Shown here piece by piece: positions 7,395 through 17,175 of a DNA stretch of 64,000 bases. The stretch is taken from positions 62,001 through 126,000 of the forward strand of contig NZ_FOOF01000010.1 of NCBI RefSeq assembly GCF_900113115.1. Direction: 5' to 3'. Origin of the DNA: Duganella sp. CF458 (GTDB lineage: Bacteria > Pseudomonadota > Gammaproteobacteria > Burkholderiales > Burkholderiaceae_D). The translations under genes were made by a program, and so were the position numbers. The notes under the pieces were generated by a model, which worked only from the letters and a program-made list of their open reading frames with translations, was not told the DNA's origin and searched no databases. Position 1 is the stretch's first letter. Every line of letters starts with the position of its first letter.

Positions 7395-7775
7395 ACCGAG
7401 GGTCTGCAGGATCGGGCAATCCGGGCGGTCGTCGCCGTGGCAGGTTTTCGCCAGGCTTGCCAGGGTGTCGCGCATTTCGGTCAGCTCCACGATGCGCTGG
7501 TTCAGCTCATCCACATGGCTCATCGCGATAGTCTTCACGTCCGAGCTGGCACGGCCGGTGTCCTGCCATAGCGACAACAGGTCGCCAATCTGCTCCAGCG
7601 AGAACCCCAGGTTGCGGGCGCGCTTGATGAAGCGCAGCGTATGCAGGTCATTTTCGGCGTAAACGCGGTATCCGCTGTCGGTGCGCGCGGTTTCGCGCAC
7701 CAGGCCAATGCTCTCGTAGTAGCGGATCATTTTGGCGCTGACGCCGGATGCGCCGGCGGCTTGTCCGATATTCAT
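7266..7775 (-). CDS. cueR: CueR-type Cu(I)-responsive MerR family regulator
   Basis: 169 aa. The MerR winged helix MNIGQAAGASGVSAKMIRYYESIGL is followed by the dimerisation helix and the CueR metal loop with Cys112 and Cys120 (CHGDDRPDC), which binds Cu(I), Ag(I) or Au(I). It follows copA by 4 nt, so it is cotranscribed with the pump it activates. CueR is normally about 130-140 aa; this one continues about 35 residues with a His-rich stretch (residues 132-147, HVHGEHCADDHHKDAH) that lies wholly antisense to the end of the TSUP gene. The tail may be a by-product of the overlapping frames or an added metal-binding arm. Confidence 0.92.
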   Translation of the reverse strand: MNIGQAAGASGVSAKMIRYYESIGLVRETARTDSGYRVYAENDLHTLRFIKRARNLGFSLEQIGDLLSLWQDTGRASSDVKTIAMSHVDELNQRIVELTEMRDTLASLAKTCHGDDRPDCPILQTLGSAQEHVHGEHCADDHHKDAHQLRGKTVDQPRTQKTARNTTRA

Positions 7776-7779
7776 TCCT

Positions 7780-9957
7780 TTACTCCTTCGAAGGTTGCCA
7801 GCGGCGCAGCAGCAAGGCATTGCTGATCACGCTGACCGAGCTGAATGCCATTGCCGCGCCGGCCAGCAAAGGATTCAACATGCCGAGCGCCGCCAGCGGA
7901 ATCCCTGCCACATTGTAGATGAAGGCCCAGAACAGGTTCTGGCGGATCTTGCTGAAGGTGCGATGCGAGATGTCAATCGCGTCCGCCACCAGCAGCGGTT
8001 CGCCGCGCATCAGCGTGATGCCTGCGGCATTCATGGCCACGTCGGTACCGGTGGCCATGGCGATGCCAACGTGCGCCGCCGCCAGCGCCGGCGCATCGTT
8101 GATGCCATCGCCGACCATGGCCACGCGCTTGCCTTGCGCCTTCAGCCTGGCGATGACAGTGGTCTTGTCGGCTGGCAGGAGGTTGGCTTCCACGCTGCCG
8201 ATCCCCATTGCCAATGCCACCCCTTGCGCACTGCCCAGATTGTCGCCGGTCAGCATGACAGTGGCGATGCCGCGGGCATGCAGCCGCGCGACGGCGGCAC
8301 GGGCATGTTGTTTCGGCTGGTCGGCGAAGGCCAGCAGGCCAAGCAACTGCTTGCCGCCGGCGTCGGCCAACCAGGAAACCGTGTGGCCGGACGCCTCCAG
8401 CTCGCCGGCATGCCGCTGCAACGGCGCCAGGTCGACGCCGCGTTCCGCCATCAGGCGTCCACTGCCCAGCAGCAGTGCCAGGCCGTCAACGGTCGCCGCC
8501 ACGCCGCGCCCGGCCAGCGTGGTGACAGCGTGTGCGGTGAGCGTGGGCAATGCGTCAGGGGCACCGGTTTCCGCATCGAGCACTGCACGGGCCAGCGCAT
8601 GCTCGCTGCCGCGTTGGATCGCCGCGGCAAGTTGCAGCGCTCGAGCGGCCGGCACGCCATTCGGCAGCATGTGCGCCAGCACCGGCTTGCCTTGCGTGAG
8701 CGTGCCCGTCTTGTCGAACACCACGGTATCGACCTGGCGCGCCATCTCCAGCGCTTCGGCATTCTTGATGAGAATCCCATGCCGCGCCGCGACGCCGGTA
8801 CCGGCCATGATCGCAGCCGGCGTGGCAAGACCCAGCGCACATGGGCAGGCAATCACCATCACCACCACCGCATTGATCACGGCCTGTTCGACGTTGCCGG
8901 CCCCCAGCCACCAGCCGGCAAAGGTCAGCGCCGCGATCACCAGCACCACCGGCACGAACACCGCCGCCACTTGATCGACCAGCTTTTGCACCGGCGCCTT
9001 GGCCGACTGCGCGTCTTCCACCAAACGGATGATTCGCGACAGCATGGTCTCTGCGCCGGTTGCGCCGGTACGTACCAGCAGCAAGCCCTCGCCATTGATT
9101 GCGCCGCCGGTGACATGGTCGCCAAGCTGTTTCGCAACCGGCAGGCTCTCGCCGGTAATCAAGGACTCGTCGACGTGGCTGGCGCCATCCACCACGTCGC
9201 CATCCACCGCCACGCGCTCGCCGGCGCGGATCACCACGATATCGCCCACCCGCACCTGGTCGATCGGCAGGTCGGCATCCGGCTCGCCGTGTCTGCGGAC
9301 GCGTGCAGTCGCCGGCCGCAGGTCCTGCAATGCCCGGATGGCGGAAGCGGTCTGTCGCTTGGCGCGGGCCTCCAGCCATTTACCCAGCAGGACCAAGGTC
9401 AGCACCACCGCCGAAGCTTCGAAATACAGGTGTGCCATGCCCTGCGACGGCGCCAGCACCAGGTAGACGCTCAAGCCATACGCTGCCGAAGTGCCCAGCG
9501 CCACCAGCAAGTCCATGTTGCCGGCACCTGCTTTCAGCGCCTTCCAGCCCGCGCGATAGAAGCGCGCACCGAACACAAACTGCACCGGTGTCGCGAGCAG
9601 CCATTGCAGCCAGGCCGGCATCATCAGGTGCATCCCAAACCACTCCGCCACCATCGGGACCAGCAGTGGCGCCGACAGCGCGGCGGACAGGATCACGGCC
9701 AGGCCTTCAGCAATGCGCGGCGTGGCACCGCCTGCCGGAGCGGCCACTTCGCTGGCGGCGTAGCCCGCCTTGCCGATGGCCTGCTGCAAGGCGGCAAAGG
9801 CCAGCGGCGCATCGGAATCGACGCGCGCGCTCTCGGTTGCCAGGTTGACAGCGGCATGCGCCACGCCCGGCACGCTCGCCAGCGCCTTTTCGACGCGGCG
9901 CACGCACGATGCGCAACTCATGCCTTCGATACGGACGGTTTGCTGGAACTGACTCAT
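7780..9957 (-). CDS. copA: Cu(I)-exporting P1B-type ATPase
   Basis: 725 aa. There is one N-terminal HMA domain (GMSCASC, Cys15 and Cys18), eight expected membrane helices, the TGES actuator motif (LITGESLPV), the membrane copper site Cys371-Pro-Cys373, the phosphorylated Asp415 in DKTGTLT, the HP dipeptide region, and [10 protein letters not shown]. This is the full CopA layout for expelling cytoplasmic Cu(I) to the periplasm. cueR follows directly, and the promoter upstream is of the CueR class with a 19-bp spacer. Many copper ATPases carry two HMA domains; the stand-alone HMA protein at 3993 could supply a separate chaperone. Confidence 0.97.
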   Translation of the reverse strand: MSQFQQTVRIEGMSCASCVRRVEKALASVPGVAHAAVNLATESARVDSDAPLAFAALQQAIGKAGYAASEVAAPAGGATPRIAEGLAVILSAALSAPLLVPMVAEWFGMHLMMPAWLQWLLATPVQFVFGARFYRAGWKALKAGAGNMDLLVALGTSAAYGLSVYLVLAPSQGMAHLYFEASAVVLTLVLLGKWLEARAKRQTASAIRALQDLRPATARVRRHGEPDADLPIDQVRVGDIVVIRAGERVAVDGDVVDGASHVDESLITGESLPVAKQLGDHVTGGAINGEGLLLVRTGATGAETMLSRIIRLVEDAQSAKAPVQKLVDQVAAVFVPVVLVIAALTFAGWWLGAGNVEQAVINAVVVMVIACPCALGLATPAAIMAGTGVAARHGILIKNAEALEMARQVDTVVFDKTGTLTQGKPVLAHMLPNGVPAARALQLAAAIQRGSEHALARAVLDAETGAPDALPTLTAHAVTTLAGRGVAATVDGLALLLGSGRLMAERGVDLAPLQRHAGELEASGHTVSWLADAGGKQLLGLLAFADQPKQHARAAVARLHARGIATVMLTGDNLGSAQGVALAMGIGSVEANLLPADKTTVIARLKAQGKRVAMVGDGINDAPALAAAHVGIAMATGTDVAMNAAGITLMRGEPLLVADAIDISHRTFSKIRQNLFWAFIYNVAGIPLAALGMLNPLLAGAAMAFSSVSVISNALLLRRWQPSKE

Positions 9958-9987
9958 GGGATACTCCTCGCCTATGCTCTGGCGACC

Positions 9988-10018
9988 AGTATCAAGTATC
10001 CCATGATGGGAAGGTCAA
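9988..10018 (-). promoter_or_regulatory. CueR-controlled copA promoter
   Basis: On the minus strand a -35 TTGACC (10013-10018) and a -10 GATACT (9988-9993) are separated by 19 bp, the over-long spacer that MerR-family activators correct by twisting DNA. Within it lies the perfect dyad TCCCAT-C-ATGGGA (9999-10011), close to known CueR boxes. copA starts 31 nt downstream of the -10. Confidence 0.85.
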
Positions 10019-10025
10019 GGCTTTT

Positions 10026-10778
10026 TTATCGGACTTCGCAGTCGACGGCCCGTGGTGGCTGGCTGTTGGCCGTCGACTTACCACCTTGCACGGTGGTATT
10101 GAAGATCGGCGGCGGATTGAACTGCATGCCCGGGTTCTGCGGCAAGATCACGGGCGGCATCGCCGTGCCCGGCGTAAAACCGAACTGGCCGGCATTAAAG
10201 CTGAGGTTGCCGCCCCCATTGTTGAGATGGATCATGCCGTCCAGCACCTGTACGTACAGGCCGGGCGCGCGTGCTGTTTCTGCCGCCGGCAACCTGGCGC
10301 CCGGCGGCACCATTTCGGCCACGAACAAGGTACCGCGGATGCCGATGGTCGCGGCCGGCGTCTTCAGCTCGAACTTTTCCTTGCTGCGCTTGCCCAGCAG
10401 GCCCGACACCGAGCGCAAGCCGCCCTTGACCAGGTTGAACTGGGCCCGGTCCGCCTCCTGCCTGCCGCTGTCAAAGCTGAAATTCTCAATGGTCAGCGTG
10501 CTGTCGGGCCGTAAGGTGATCTCGCTATTGTCGATAAAGCGCACCAGGGCATAGGTATTTTTCTGCGTCACCAGCGTATCGCCGTTCTCGACTTCCGACT
10601 TGATGGAGAGCACTTTCGCCGTGCCGTCGGCCTTGCGCGCCATCAGCGGTCCGCTCAACTGGATCACGGTGCCTGCCACAGGGGCCGCCAACGCCAGCGC
10701 GGCGCTCAGCCACAGCAGCGCCAGCACCAGGCCGTGGCCGGCCAGCTTAGTTGCAGTACATTTTTGCAGGGGCATCAT
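10026..10778 (-). CDS. FecR-domain periplasmic protein, last gene of the TPS locus
   Basis: About 250 aa. After a signal peptide (hydrophobic LAGHGLVLALLWLSAALALA) the domain reads VIQLSGPLMARKADG...LSIKSEVENGDTLVT...ALVRFIDNSEITLRPDSTLTIENF, the FecR beta-rich fold, with LKTPAATIGIRGTLF as its conserved end. Unlike classical FecR it has no inner-membrane helix linked to a sigma-factor-binding tail, so it is not a FecI partner. It starts inside the 3' end of the tpsA-like gene (overlap 32 nt) with GGAG 9 nt upstream of the first of two ATGs. FecR-fold proteins accompany large surface proteins in several bacteria; a peptidoglycan or exoprotein contact is possible but unproven. Confidence 0.85.
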   Translation of the reverse strand: MMPLQKCTATKLAGHGLVLALLWLSAALALAAPVAGTVIQLSGPLMARKADGTAKVLSIKSEVENGDTLVTQKNTYALVRFIDNSEITLRPDSTLTIENFSFDSGRQEADRAQFNLVKGGLRSVSGLLGKRSKEKFELKTPAATIGIRGTLFVAEMVPPGARLPAAETARAPGLYVQVLDGMIHLNNGGGNLSFNAGQFGFTPGTAMPPVILPQNPGMQFNPPPIFNTTVQGGKSTANSQPPRAVDCEVR

Positions 10779-13700
10779 GCTGTTTCGCTCCGCTGGATTT
10801 TTCCTGGGACAGTTGGTCGCTCTTGTCGTCTTTCTTGGCTTTGTCTTTTCCTTCATCCGGTGCACTGGTCAGCGAAGCCTGGCCGGGCGCGGCGCCGTCG
10901 CTGGCGCTATTGATCACCTGGATGGTCTGGTTGACGGCGGCCTGCACCGGGTTGGTGGGCTGGGCCTGCGTCGGCGGAAGGACCAGTTGGCAGCCCGGCA
11001 AGGTCGGGTCCAGCTGGCACTGGTCGATGGACGTCGGCGGAATCGTCGGCGGATTCACGGTTGCGCCATTGACGCCGATGCTGCCGCCGGGCGCCTGCAC
11101 GGTGCCGGGCGCATAGCTGACCTGGGTAGCGGCAAGCAGCGTAACGTTGCCCTGCTGGCTTTTCACCAGTGCACCGCCGTCTATCAGCAAATTGTCCCCG
11201 CCGCTGCCGCTATTTCCCGCTTCCAGCAGGATATTGCCTGAAGTGGATAGCACACTGCCGTAAATACTGAGCGGGCTGTGCGCGCTCAGGCGGATATCGC
11301 CGCTGTCGCTGTTCACCAGGGCGCCGGGCGCCAGCGTCGTGGGGCCGTAATTGTCGAGCGCGATCGCACCGCCATTGCCGGACGCCAGCTTCAACTGCAG
11401 CACGGTGAGCGGCGCCGGTGCCCCGGCATTGTTGCTGATGACGATAGGCGCCAGTCCGCTGGCCGCCGTGCTTTCGGCATCCAGCTCGGACACGAAGGTC
11501 TGCAGCGCCGCCGCAGCGCTCCCGATATTGGCGCCCGAGCGCGCCACCAGCTTGTTGGCCTTGATGGCCGCGCCGTCGGTCGCCAGCGCACCATCCGAAC
11601 GCAGCGTCGCGGTCCCGGCAACCTGGACGCCGTTGATATCGTAGCCGCTGCCCTTGCTCGTATCGCCCCCTTGCAGGCGCAGCACCGACAGCGCCTGGTC
11701 GCTGCGGAAGTCGAGGTTGCCGGAGGAGACCACGGCTGCGATATGCGCCACCTGGTTGCCGCTGTGGTCGAGCTGCACATTGCCACCGGCTTCAATGCCC
11801 AGTTCCAGCACCTTCAGGGCCGCTGCCGCATTGGCGCTGTCCTGCGTGATGCCGGCAGTGGTGAGCAGGCCCAGGCGCGTGGTCAGCGGATTCAGGTTGG
11901 CCGCGCCGCCAATGTGGATGGCGCCTGCGCCAAAGTTGCTACCGGCGCCGGTGTCGGCAGCGGTGCTGCCCGCGTTCGCGCCCGGTTTGGTGCCCGGCAT
12001 GGGTTCGCCGCTGCCGTCATCGCGGTTGCCGATGCCTACCGTTGCGGCGGCAATCCTGTTCAACTGGGTCAGCGACAGGCACGCCGTACCGCAGGCGGCG
12101 CCGATGCTGATGCTGTGGCCGGCCGTGGCCGGCGTCAGCGAGGCCAGGTTGGCCGTCACGTCGGCCGTAAAGTCCATCGCATCGGCATTCAGGTGCACGA
12201 CATCGGCCTGCAGCGGCGCCGCCACCTGCAGCAAGCCCGAGCGCGCTTCCAGTTCCAGCTCGCGGCCCGGCAAGTTGAGCGCACCGCCCACCTTCATGCC
12301 GCTGGCGGCGGTGATGAACAGGCGCGGCGTGGCCAGTGTCGCCAGGCCGTTGCTGGCCAGGTAGGTGGTGGGCGCGCCGCTCGGGGCACTGCCGCCCAGC
12401 TCGATGGTGCCGGCGCTATCGATCCCGATCATGCCTGCCGCCATGCCGGTACCGGCCGCGCCGGTCAGGACCACGGAGCCGCCGCGCACCTTGATGCTGT
12501 GCGCGCTGACCATGGCATTGTTGGTCAGGATGCCGCCTGCCTCGGCGCCCAGGCCGGCAGCGGCGGGCAGCTTGAGCGTTCCCAGCAAGTCCACATTGCC
12601 GCTCGTCTGCAGTACCAGCGAAGTGAGCGCCGCAGAACCGCTGAGGTCCAACTGGTCTGCAGTGATATTGCCGGAATGGAAAACGGGCTTGCCACTGGAG
12701 TCGAATATGACACCCCCGATCACCAGGTTGGGCGCCGCCAGGCGGCCCAGATCGGCATTGCCCAGCACCAGCCCGCCACTCTCGTTGACGGGCGTGCCGC
12801 CCACCCGGATGGCGGCGCCGCCCATGCTGGAAACACGTATGCTATGTGCGGCATTGGCCTGGCCCGCCAGGCTCATCGCATTGGCCTCCAGGCCGATATC
12901 GCCGCCACTGAGCTGGGAGCCGATTTCACTGACCAGGCTGCCGTTTGTGGCACGCAGCAGCATGGCGCCGCCGCTGACCGCGGCCGTCCGGGCCAGCCGC
13001 AGCGAGGCGCCTTCCAGCTGGACCGGTTTGCCATTGCCATTGACCGGGCCGTTGATCAGCAAATCGTTGGCGCGCACGCGCAGCTTGGCAAAACCGGCAG
13101 CATTGCCGGCATCGGATTGGCTCAGCGCCAGCACCGCGAGCGTGCCGCTATCGACATAGTCCAGGCTGCCCACCCCATCGGCCCGCAGGCTGCCTACCTG
13201 GTTGCCGCTGCTGCCCAGGTTGACCTGGCCGCTGCCATCCAAGGTCAGGCTGGCCGCGCGCACCGGCGTGCTGATGTCCTGGTTCAGGCTGCTCGCTTTC
13301 AAGCGGACATTGCCGGGCGTTTGCACGCCGCCCTGGCCGTTGCCAAATGTCAGGTTCAGGTTGCCGATGTTGCTGAAACTGATATCGCCGGAAGCCGAGG
13401 CCGCCAGGCCCATCACTTGGTTGGCCCCGTCCAGCGCCACCGAGCCGGCGTTGATCAGCAGGACCGGCGCGATGATCGCACCGCCGCCACTGACGGCGCC
13501 ACCGGTCTGCAGGTAAAGTCCGGACTTGGGCTTCAGCACCCCGTTCACCGCGATGGCGCTGCTGGCCAGGGTCAGCAGCGCATTGCCGGCATTGCTGCCC
13601 GCCAGGTCCAGCATGCCTTCCACGCTCAGCAGTCCGCCATGCTGGGCGAAGCCGATATTCAGGTTTTGCGTGATGATCGATGCCAGTTCCGCACCGTCCA

Positions 13701-15465
13701 GGCCCAGTACGCCAGGCGTGCCGTCGCTGGCCTGGCCCAGCTTGATGGCCGTGCTGGCGTGATACGGGTTGAGCGAGACGCTGTTGGCCGCTTGTAGCTG
13801 GGCGCCACTGCCGATGCGCATGCTGTCGGCCTTCCAGCGCATTTCCTGCCCCGCCAGCAAGACGCCCGCGCCCACCTCGATTTCCGCGCCGCTCAGCTCG
13901 ATGACGCCGATGCCGGTCTCGATCCCGGCCGTCAGTTTCACCGCGCCGCTGCCGCTTGCTGCGCCGGATGCCTGGTCATTCGCTTGCAGCCGCAACATGC
14001 CCCCGTTGGTGGCCAGCTTGCCCTTGACCATGATGTGGTTGCCGGCCTGCGCCAGCAAGCCCACGCCCGGCGCGGCAATGGCAACCGGGTCGACAAAGGT
14101 GATGTCGTGCCGCGCCTGCAAGGTGACATCGGCGCTGGCACCGTTCAACAGCGCGGTGGCCAGTTCCGTGACGCCGGTGGTGGGCCCGGAGAAAAAGGAG
14201 GCGACATCGGACAGCGTGGCCGGCATGGTCGGCGTCAGCTTCACTTCGATATCGAAGGGGTCGAGCAGCCACTGGCCGCGCCGGCCCTGTGGCGCGCCCG
14301 CGTCGACGCGCAGGCCGCCCAGTTCCAAGCGGTGCGCCGAGGTTTCCACCAGGCCGCCGTCGCCGCCCAGCGCCCCGCCGCGCGCCGAAATACTGCCCTG
14401 CACGCTGGCCACCTCGTCGGCCCAGACGATCACCTTGCCGCCCTTGCCGCTACTGAGGGCATCGGCCGCCAGCACCACGTCCTTGCCGACATACACCTGG
14501 CGTGCATTGGGCACCTGCGGGTTGGCGCCGCGGTAGTCGCCGCCCACCAGCACGCTGCCGCCGCCCGCCTCGCCGCTGGCGTCGAGGCGGGCATCGCCAA
14601 CCAGGCCGACCTGCGGCCCCAGTACGGCCAGCGCGCCGCCGCCGCGCGCCGTGGTGCGGCTGCCCCCTTCCAGCATGGTGCGTCCGCTGGCGCGCAAGAG
14701 TACCTGGCCTTGTGCACCGCGCACGGCGCTGTCGGCACTGACCGTGCCGCGCTGATTGACCAGCGCGCCGAACATGCCGATGCGGCCGCCTTGCGCCACC
14801 ACTTGCCCCAGGTTCAGGGCTTGGTCGGACGGCGCCGACAGCACGACCTGCAGGGCCGGGTCGGCGCTGTCCACCAATTGCACGCTGTGGCCGGCGGCCA
14901 GCATCACCGCGCCGCCCGGGGCATGGATGATGCCGCTGTTTTCCACTTGCGGCGCCACCAGGTAGACCTGGCCGCCTTGCGGCGTATTGATCAGCCCCTG
15001 GTGCGCGACCTTGCCGGCACCGGCGCCGCCGCTGAAATGCAGGCGCCCGGCCAGGAAGTCGGCATCGGACAAGGCCAGGCTCGACGCCACCAGGCCTTGC
15101 ACGTCGATACGGGCGCCCTGCCCGAACAGCACACCGTTCGGGTTGAGCAGGTAGACCTGGCCGTTCGACTGCAAGCTGCCCAGGATGCGGCTGGGATCCT
15201 GCCCGGTGATACGGTTCAGTACCTTGCTGCCGGCGCCCTGTTGCACAAAGCGCGTGAGCTCGTCGGCGCCGATCGAAAAGCTGCGCCAGTTGATGATGGT
15301 GTTGGGTGCATTGGCCACGGTGAAGACGTTGCCTTGCTGGCTGAAGCTGGCCTGGCCGGCAGCCACTTGGGGCGCCACGGGATTGGCCTGCGCGCCGCCG
15401 AAGCAGGCCGTAAGGGCCACGCCGAGCAGCCTGCGCTGCAATGTGCTGTGCTTGCTGTAGTCCAT
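10747..15465 (-). CDS. filamentous haemagglutinin-like TpsA exoprotein
   Basis: 1572 aa. After a signal peptide comes the TPS secretion domain (residues about 28-150): NAPNTIINWRSFSIG, then VYLLNPNGVLFGQGARIDV, including the NPNG turn used by TpsA proteins to engage their TpsB partner. The rest is a long right-handed beta-helix of degenerate repeats rich in G, A, S, N and L, ending in a low-complexity charged tail (DEGKDKAKKDDKSD) with three cysteines, the last near the extreme C-terminus (MYCN). The start at 15465 has GAGG 8 nt upstream; the frame beyond it belongs to the TpsB gene. It should be secreted across the outer membrane by the next gene upstream and act as an adhesin or biofilm matrix protein. 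Confidence 0.93.
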   Translation of the reverse strand: MDYSKHSTLQRRLLGVALTACFGGAQANPVAPQVAAGQASFSQQGNVFTVANAPNTIINWRSFSIGADELTRFVQQGAGSKVLNRITGQDPSRILGSLQSNGQVYLLNPNGVLFGQGARIDVQGLVASSLALSDADFLAGRLHFSGGAGAGKVAHQGLINTPQGGQVYLVAPQVENSGIIHAPGGAVMLAAGHSVQLVDSADPALQVVLSAPSDQALNLGQVVAQGGRIGMFGALVNQRGTVSADSAVRGAQGQVLLRASGRTMLEGGSRTTARGGGALAVLGPQVGLVGDARLDASGEAGGGSVLVGGDYRGANPQVPNARQVYVGKDVVLAADALSSGKGGKVIVWADEVASVQGSISARGGALGGDGGLVETSAHRLELGGLRVDAGAPQGRRGQWLLDPFDIEVKLTPTMPATLSDVASFFSGPTTGVTELATALLNGASADVTLQARHDITFVDPVAIAAPGVGLLAQAGNHIMVKGKLATNGGMLRLQANDQASGAASGSGAVKLTAGIETGIGVIELSGAEIEVGAGVLLAGQEMRWKADSMRIGSGAQLQAANSVSLNPYHASTAIKLGQASDGTPGVLGLDGAELASIITQNLNIGFAQHGGLLSVEGMLDLAGSNAGNALLTLASSAIAVNGVLKPKSGLYLQTGGAVSGGGAIIAPVLLINAGSVALDGANQVMGLAASASGDISFSNIGNLNLTFGNGQGGVQTPGNVRLKASSLNQDISTPVRAASLTLDGSGQVNLGSSGNQVGSLRADGVGSLDYVDSGTLAVLALSQSDAGNAAGFAKLRVRANDLLINGPVNGNGKPVQLEGASLRLARTAAVSGGAMLLRATNGSLVSEIGSQLSGGDIGLEANAMSLAGQANAAHSIRVSSMGGAAIRVGGTPVNESGGLVLGNADLGRLAAPNLVIGGVIFDSSGKPVFHSGNITADQLDLSGSAALTSLVLQTSGNVDLLGTLKLPAAAGLGAEAGGILTNNAMVSAHSIKVRGGSVVLTGAAGTGMAAGMIGIDSAGTIELGGSAPSGAPTTYLASNGLATLATPRLFITAASGMKVGGALNLPGRELELEARSGLLQVAAPLQADVVHLNADAMDFTADVTANLASLTPATAGHSISIGAACGTACLSLTQLNRIAAATVGIGNRDDGSGEPMPGTKPGANAGSTAADTGAGSNFGAGAIHIGGAANLNPLTTRLGLLTTAGITQDSANAAAALKVLELGIEAGGNVQLDHSGNQVAHIAAVVSSGNLDFRSDQALSVLRLQGGDTSKGSGYDINGVQVAGTATLRSDGALATDGAAIKANKLVARSGANIGSAAAALQTFVSELDAESTAASGLAPIVISNNAGAPAPLTVLQLKLASGNGGAIALDNYGPTTLAPGALVNSDSGDIRLSAHSPLSIYGSVLSTSGNILLEAGNSGSGGDNLLIDGGALVKSQQGNVTLLAATQVSYAPGTVQAPGGSIGVNGATVNPPTIPPTSIDQCQLDPTLPGCQLVLPPTQAQPTNPVQAAVNQTIQVINSASDGAAPGQASLTSAPDEGKDKAKKDDKSDQLSQEKSSGAKQHDAPAKMYCN

Positions 15466-15475
15466 GTCGATATCC

Positions 15476-17059
15476 TCAATAGGCAAGGCCGAGCCGCAGG
15501 TGCAGCCTGCCGCTGCCGTCGCGCCCGCTTGGGCCGCCTTGCACCACGTGCCCGTAATCGAGTTGCAGGTTGGCCTGGCTGCCCAGCAACAAGCGTAGCC
15601 CCAGGCCGATACTTGCCACGCTGGCAGTGCGCAATTCGCCCGGCAGCGCATCGTTGCGCCGCACATGGGCGCGGTCATGGAAGGCCAGCAGGCGGCATTG
15701 CCAGCGTTCACCGCACAGGGGCGGCGTGTACAGTTCCAGGTTGAGGCCTGCCCCTTTGTCGTTGGCCAGTTCGCGCTCGGGCAAGCCGCGCACCGAGGCG
15801 CCGCCACCGACGCCGAACTGCTCGCCCGGCACCAGGGCGTCCAGGGTGTACTGGGCGTTGGCGATGGCGCGCCATTGCCACTCGCCCGGCAAGAGCCGGC
15901 TGATGCTGGCGCCCGCGCGCAGGATGGTGTAGTCGTCTGGCGCCCCGGCGCGCGCGCGGTGGAAATCGTCCTGGCCGCCGCGCTTGCCCCCCGGCAGGTT
16001 GCGCAGCAAGGTCAGCGACAGTCCGCTGTCGCCGCGCGGCGAGCTCCAGCTTCCCTGGTAGCCTACGCTCAGCGGGCGCACGGTGACATGGTTGCCCAGC
16101 TCCTGGCCGAGCAACAGCACGCTGTTGCGGAACGCCTTCGACTCGGCGCCGAACAGCAGCTTCCCTTCGTAACCGGCATGGCGCGCCAGGTAATGACTGT
16201 AGCGCGCGCCGAATACCGTGCCCTGGCCGCTGACCGCCACGCTGAAGGCGCCCACCGCCACCGTGCCGGAATCGATGTTCGAGTAGCTGGCGTAGAAGTC
16301 CAGCGTGTCGCCCAGCTTGTAGAGCGGTATGTGGTAGCCCAGTCCGTACACCTTGACCCGCCCCGGCTCTTTGGCCGAGGTGGTGTATTGCAGGCTGGCC
16401 AGGTGGTCGAGGCCAAACAGGTTGGCGTGCTGCAGGCCGAACCCGATGTGGGCGCGGCCGGTCTGCTCGGTGCCGCTGTTGTCGACATTAAGCATGGCCT
16501 TCCACTGCCGTTCATCGGCCACCTCCAGCAGCGCGTCGACCTCGTCCTCCCGCGCGCCGCTTTGCAGCTTCATGGTGACCTGGCGGGCGGGATGTTCATT
16601 GGCCAGCTTCAGCGCCGCCGAAATGTCGTCCAGGTTCGGCACCTCGCCCGCGCGCAGTTGCGGCAATGCGCGCCGCACATTGGCCTCGTCCACGTGGCGC
16701 TGGCCGCGCACCTGGACCTGCCCGATACGGGTCTGCACCACCTCCAGCCGCACTGCCCCGCGCGCCAGTTCCTGCTCCGGCAGCGTGACGGCGACCAGGC
16801 GATAGCCGGCCGCCTGGTAGGCCGCCGTCAGCGCCTCCAGCGCCTGCTGCACGTCGCCGAAGTCGCGCCCGCGGCCCGTATAGGGCGCCAGCAGCCGCGC
16901 CACCTGTTCCGGCGGCAGCAAGGTATTGCCGCGCACATCGTAGCGCTCGATGTCGAAACGCACGATCTCCGGATCGGGGACGGGAGCGGCGGCCGCATGG
17001 GTGGCCGCAAGCAGTGTGACAGCAGAAAGCAGCGCAAGGCGTCGTGGGATTTTTTTCAT
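15476..17059 (-). CDS. ShlB/FhaC/HecB-type TpsB outer-membrane transporter
   Basis: 527 aa with a signal peptide (KIPRRLALLSAVTLLAATHA), two POTRA domains (first about 33-110, IERYDVRGNTLLPPEQVARLL; second about 110-190, IGQVQVRGQRHVDEANVRRALP) and a 16-strand barrel containing the loop-6 motif VRG (GASVRGLPERE). It ends in the aromatic-terminal strand LHLRLGLAY. Its task is to export the TpsA-like protein encoded 10 nt downstream. The start at 17059 directly gives the signal peptide. A second small protein copying the last quarter of this barrel is encoded just upstream. Confidence 0.95.
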   Translation of the reverse strand: MKKIPRRLALLSAVTLLAATHAAAAPVPDPEIVRFDIERYDVRGNTLLPPEQVARLLAPYTGRGRDFGDVQQALEALTAAYQAAGYRLVAVTLPEQELARGAVRLEVVQTRIGQVQVRGQRHVDEANVRRALPQLRAGEVPNLDDISAALKLANEHPARQVTMKLQSGAREDEVDALLEVADERQWKAMLNVDNSGTEQTGRAHIGFGLQHANLFGLDHLASLQYTTSAKEPGRVKVYGLGYHIPLYKLGDTLDFYASYSNIDSGTVAVGAFSVAVSGQGTVFGARYSHYLARHAGYEGKLLFGAESKAFRNSVLLLGQELGNHVTVRPLSVGYQGSWSSPRGDSGLSLTLLRNLPGGKRGGQDDFHRARAGAPDDYTILRAGASISRLLPGEWQWRAIANAQYTLDALVPGEQFGVGGGASVRGLPERELANDKGAGLNLELYTPPLCGERWQCRLLAFHDRAHVRRNDALPGELRTASVASIGLGLRLLLGSQANLQLDYGHVVQGGPSGRDGSGRLHLRLGLAY

Positions 17060-17175
17060 GTCAGGGGAAGGAAGGGACAGCAGCCGCAGCCGGGCGGCCG
17101 AGGCTTGCAAATGCCAAGGATGTGCAGCAGGCGCGAAAAAGGGAGGCTTTATCCAGTGAGTTGGCGCTGGCCACG

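Noticed and set aside
7732-10554. A 940-codon plus-strand open frame covering copA and the FecR gene
   Set aside because: It is antisense to copA, which has every P-type ATPase motif, and its translation is His/Arg/Gln-rich with no domain. Long antisense frames are expected at this GC content.
11278-13797. An 839-codon plus-strand open frame inside the TpsA gene
   Set aside because: It runs antisense to the filamentous-haemagglutinin repeats; composition is low-complexity and no start signal is present.
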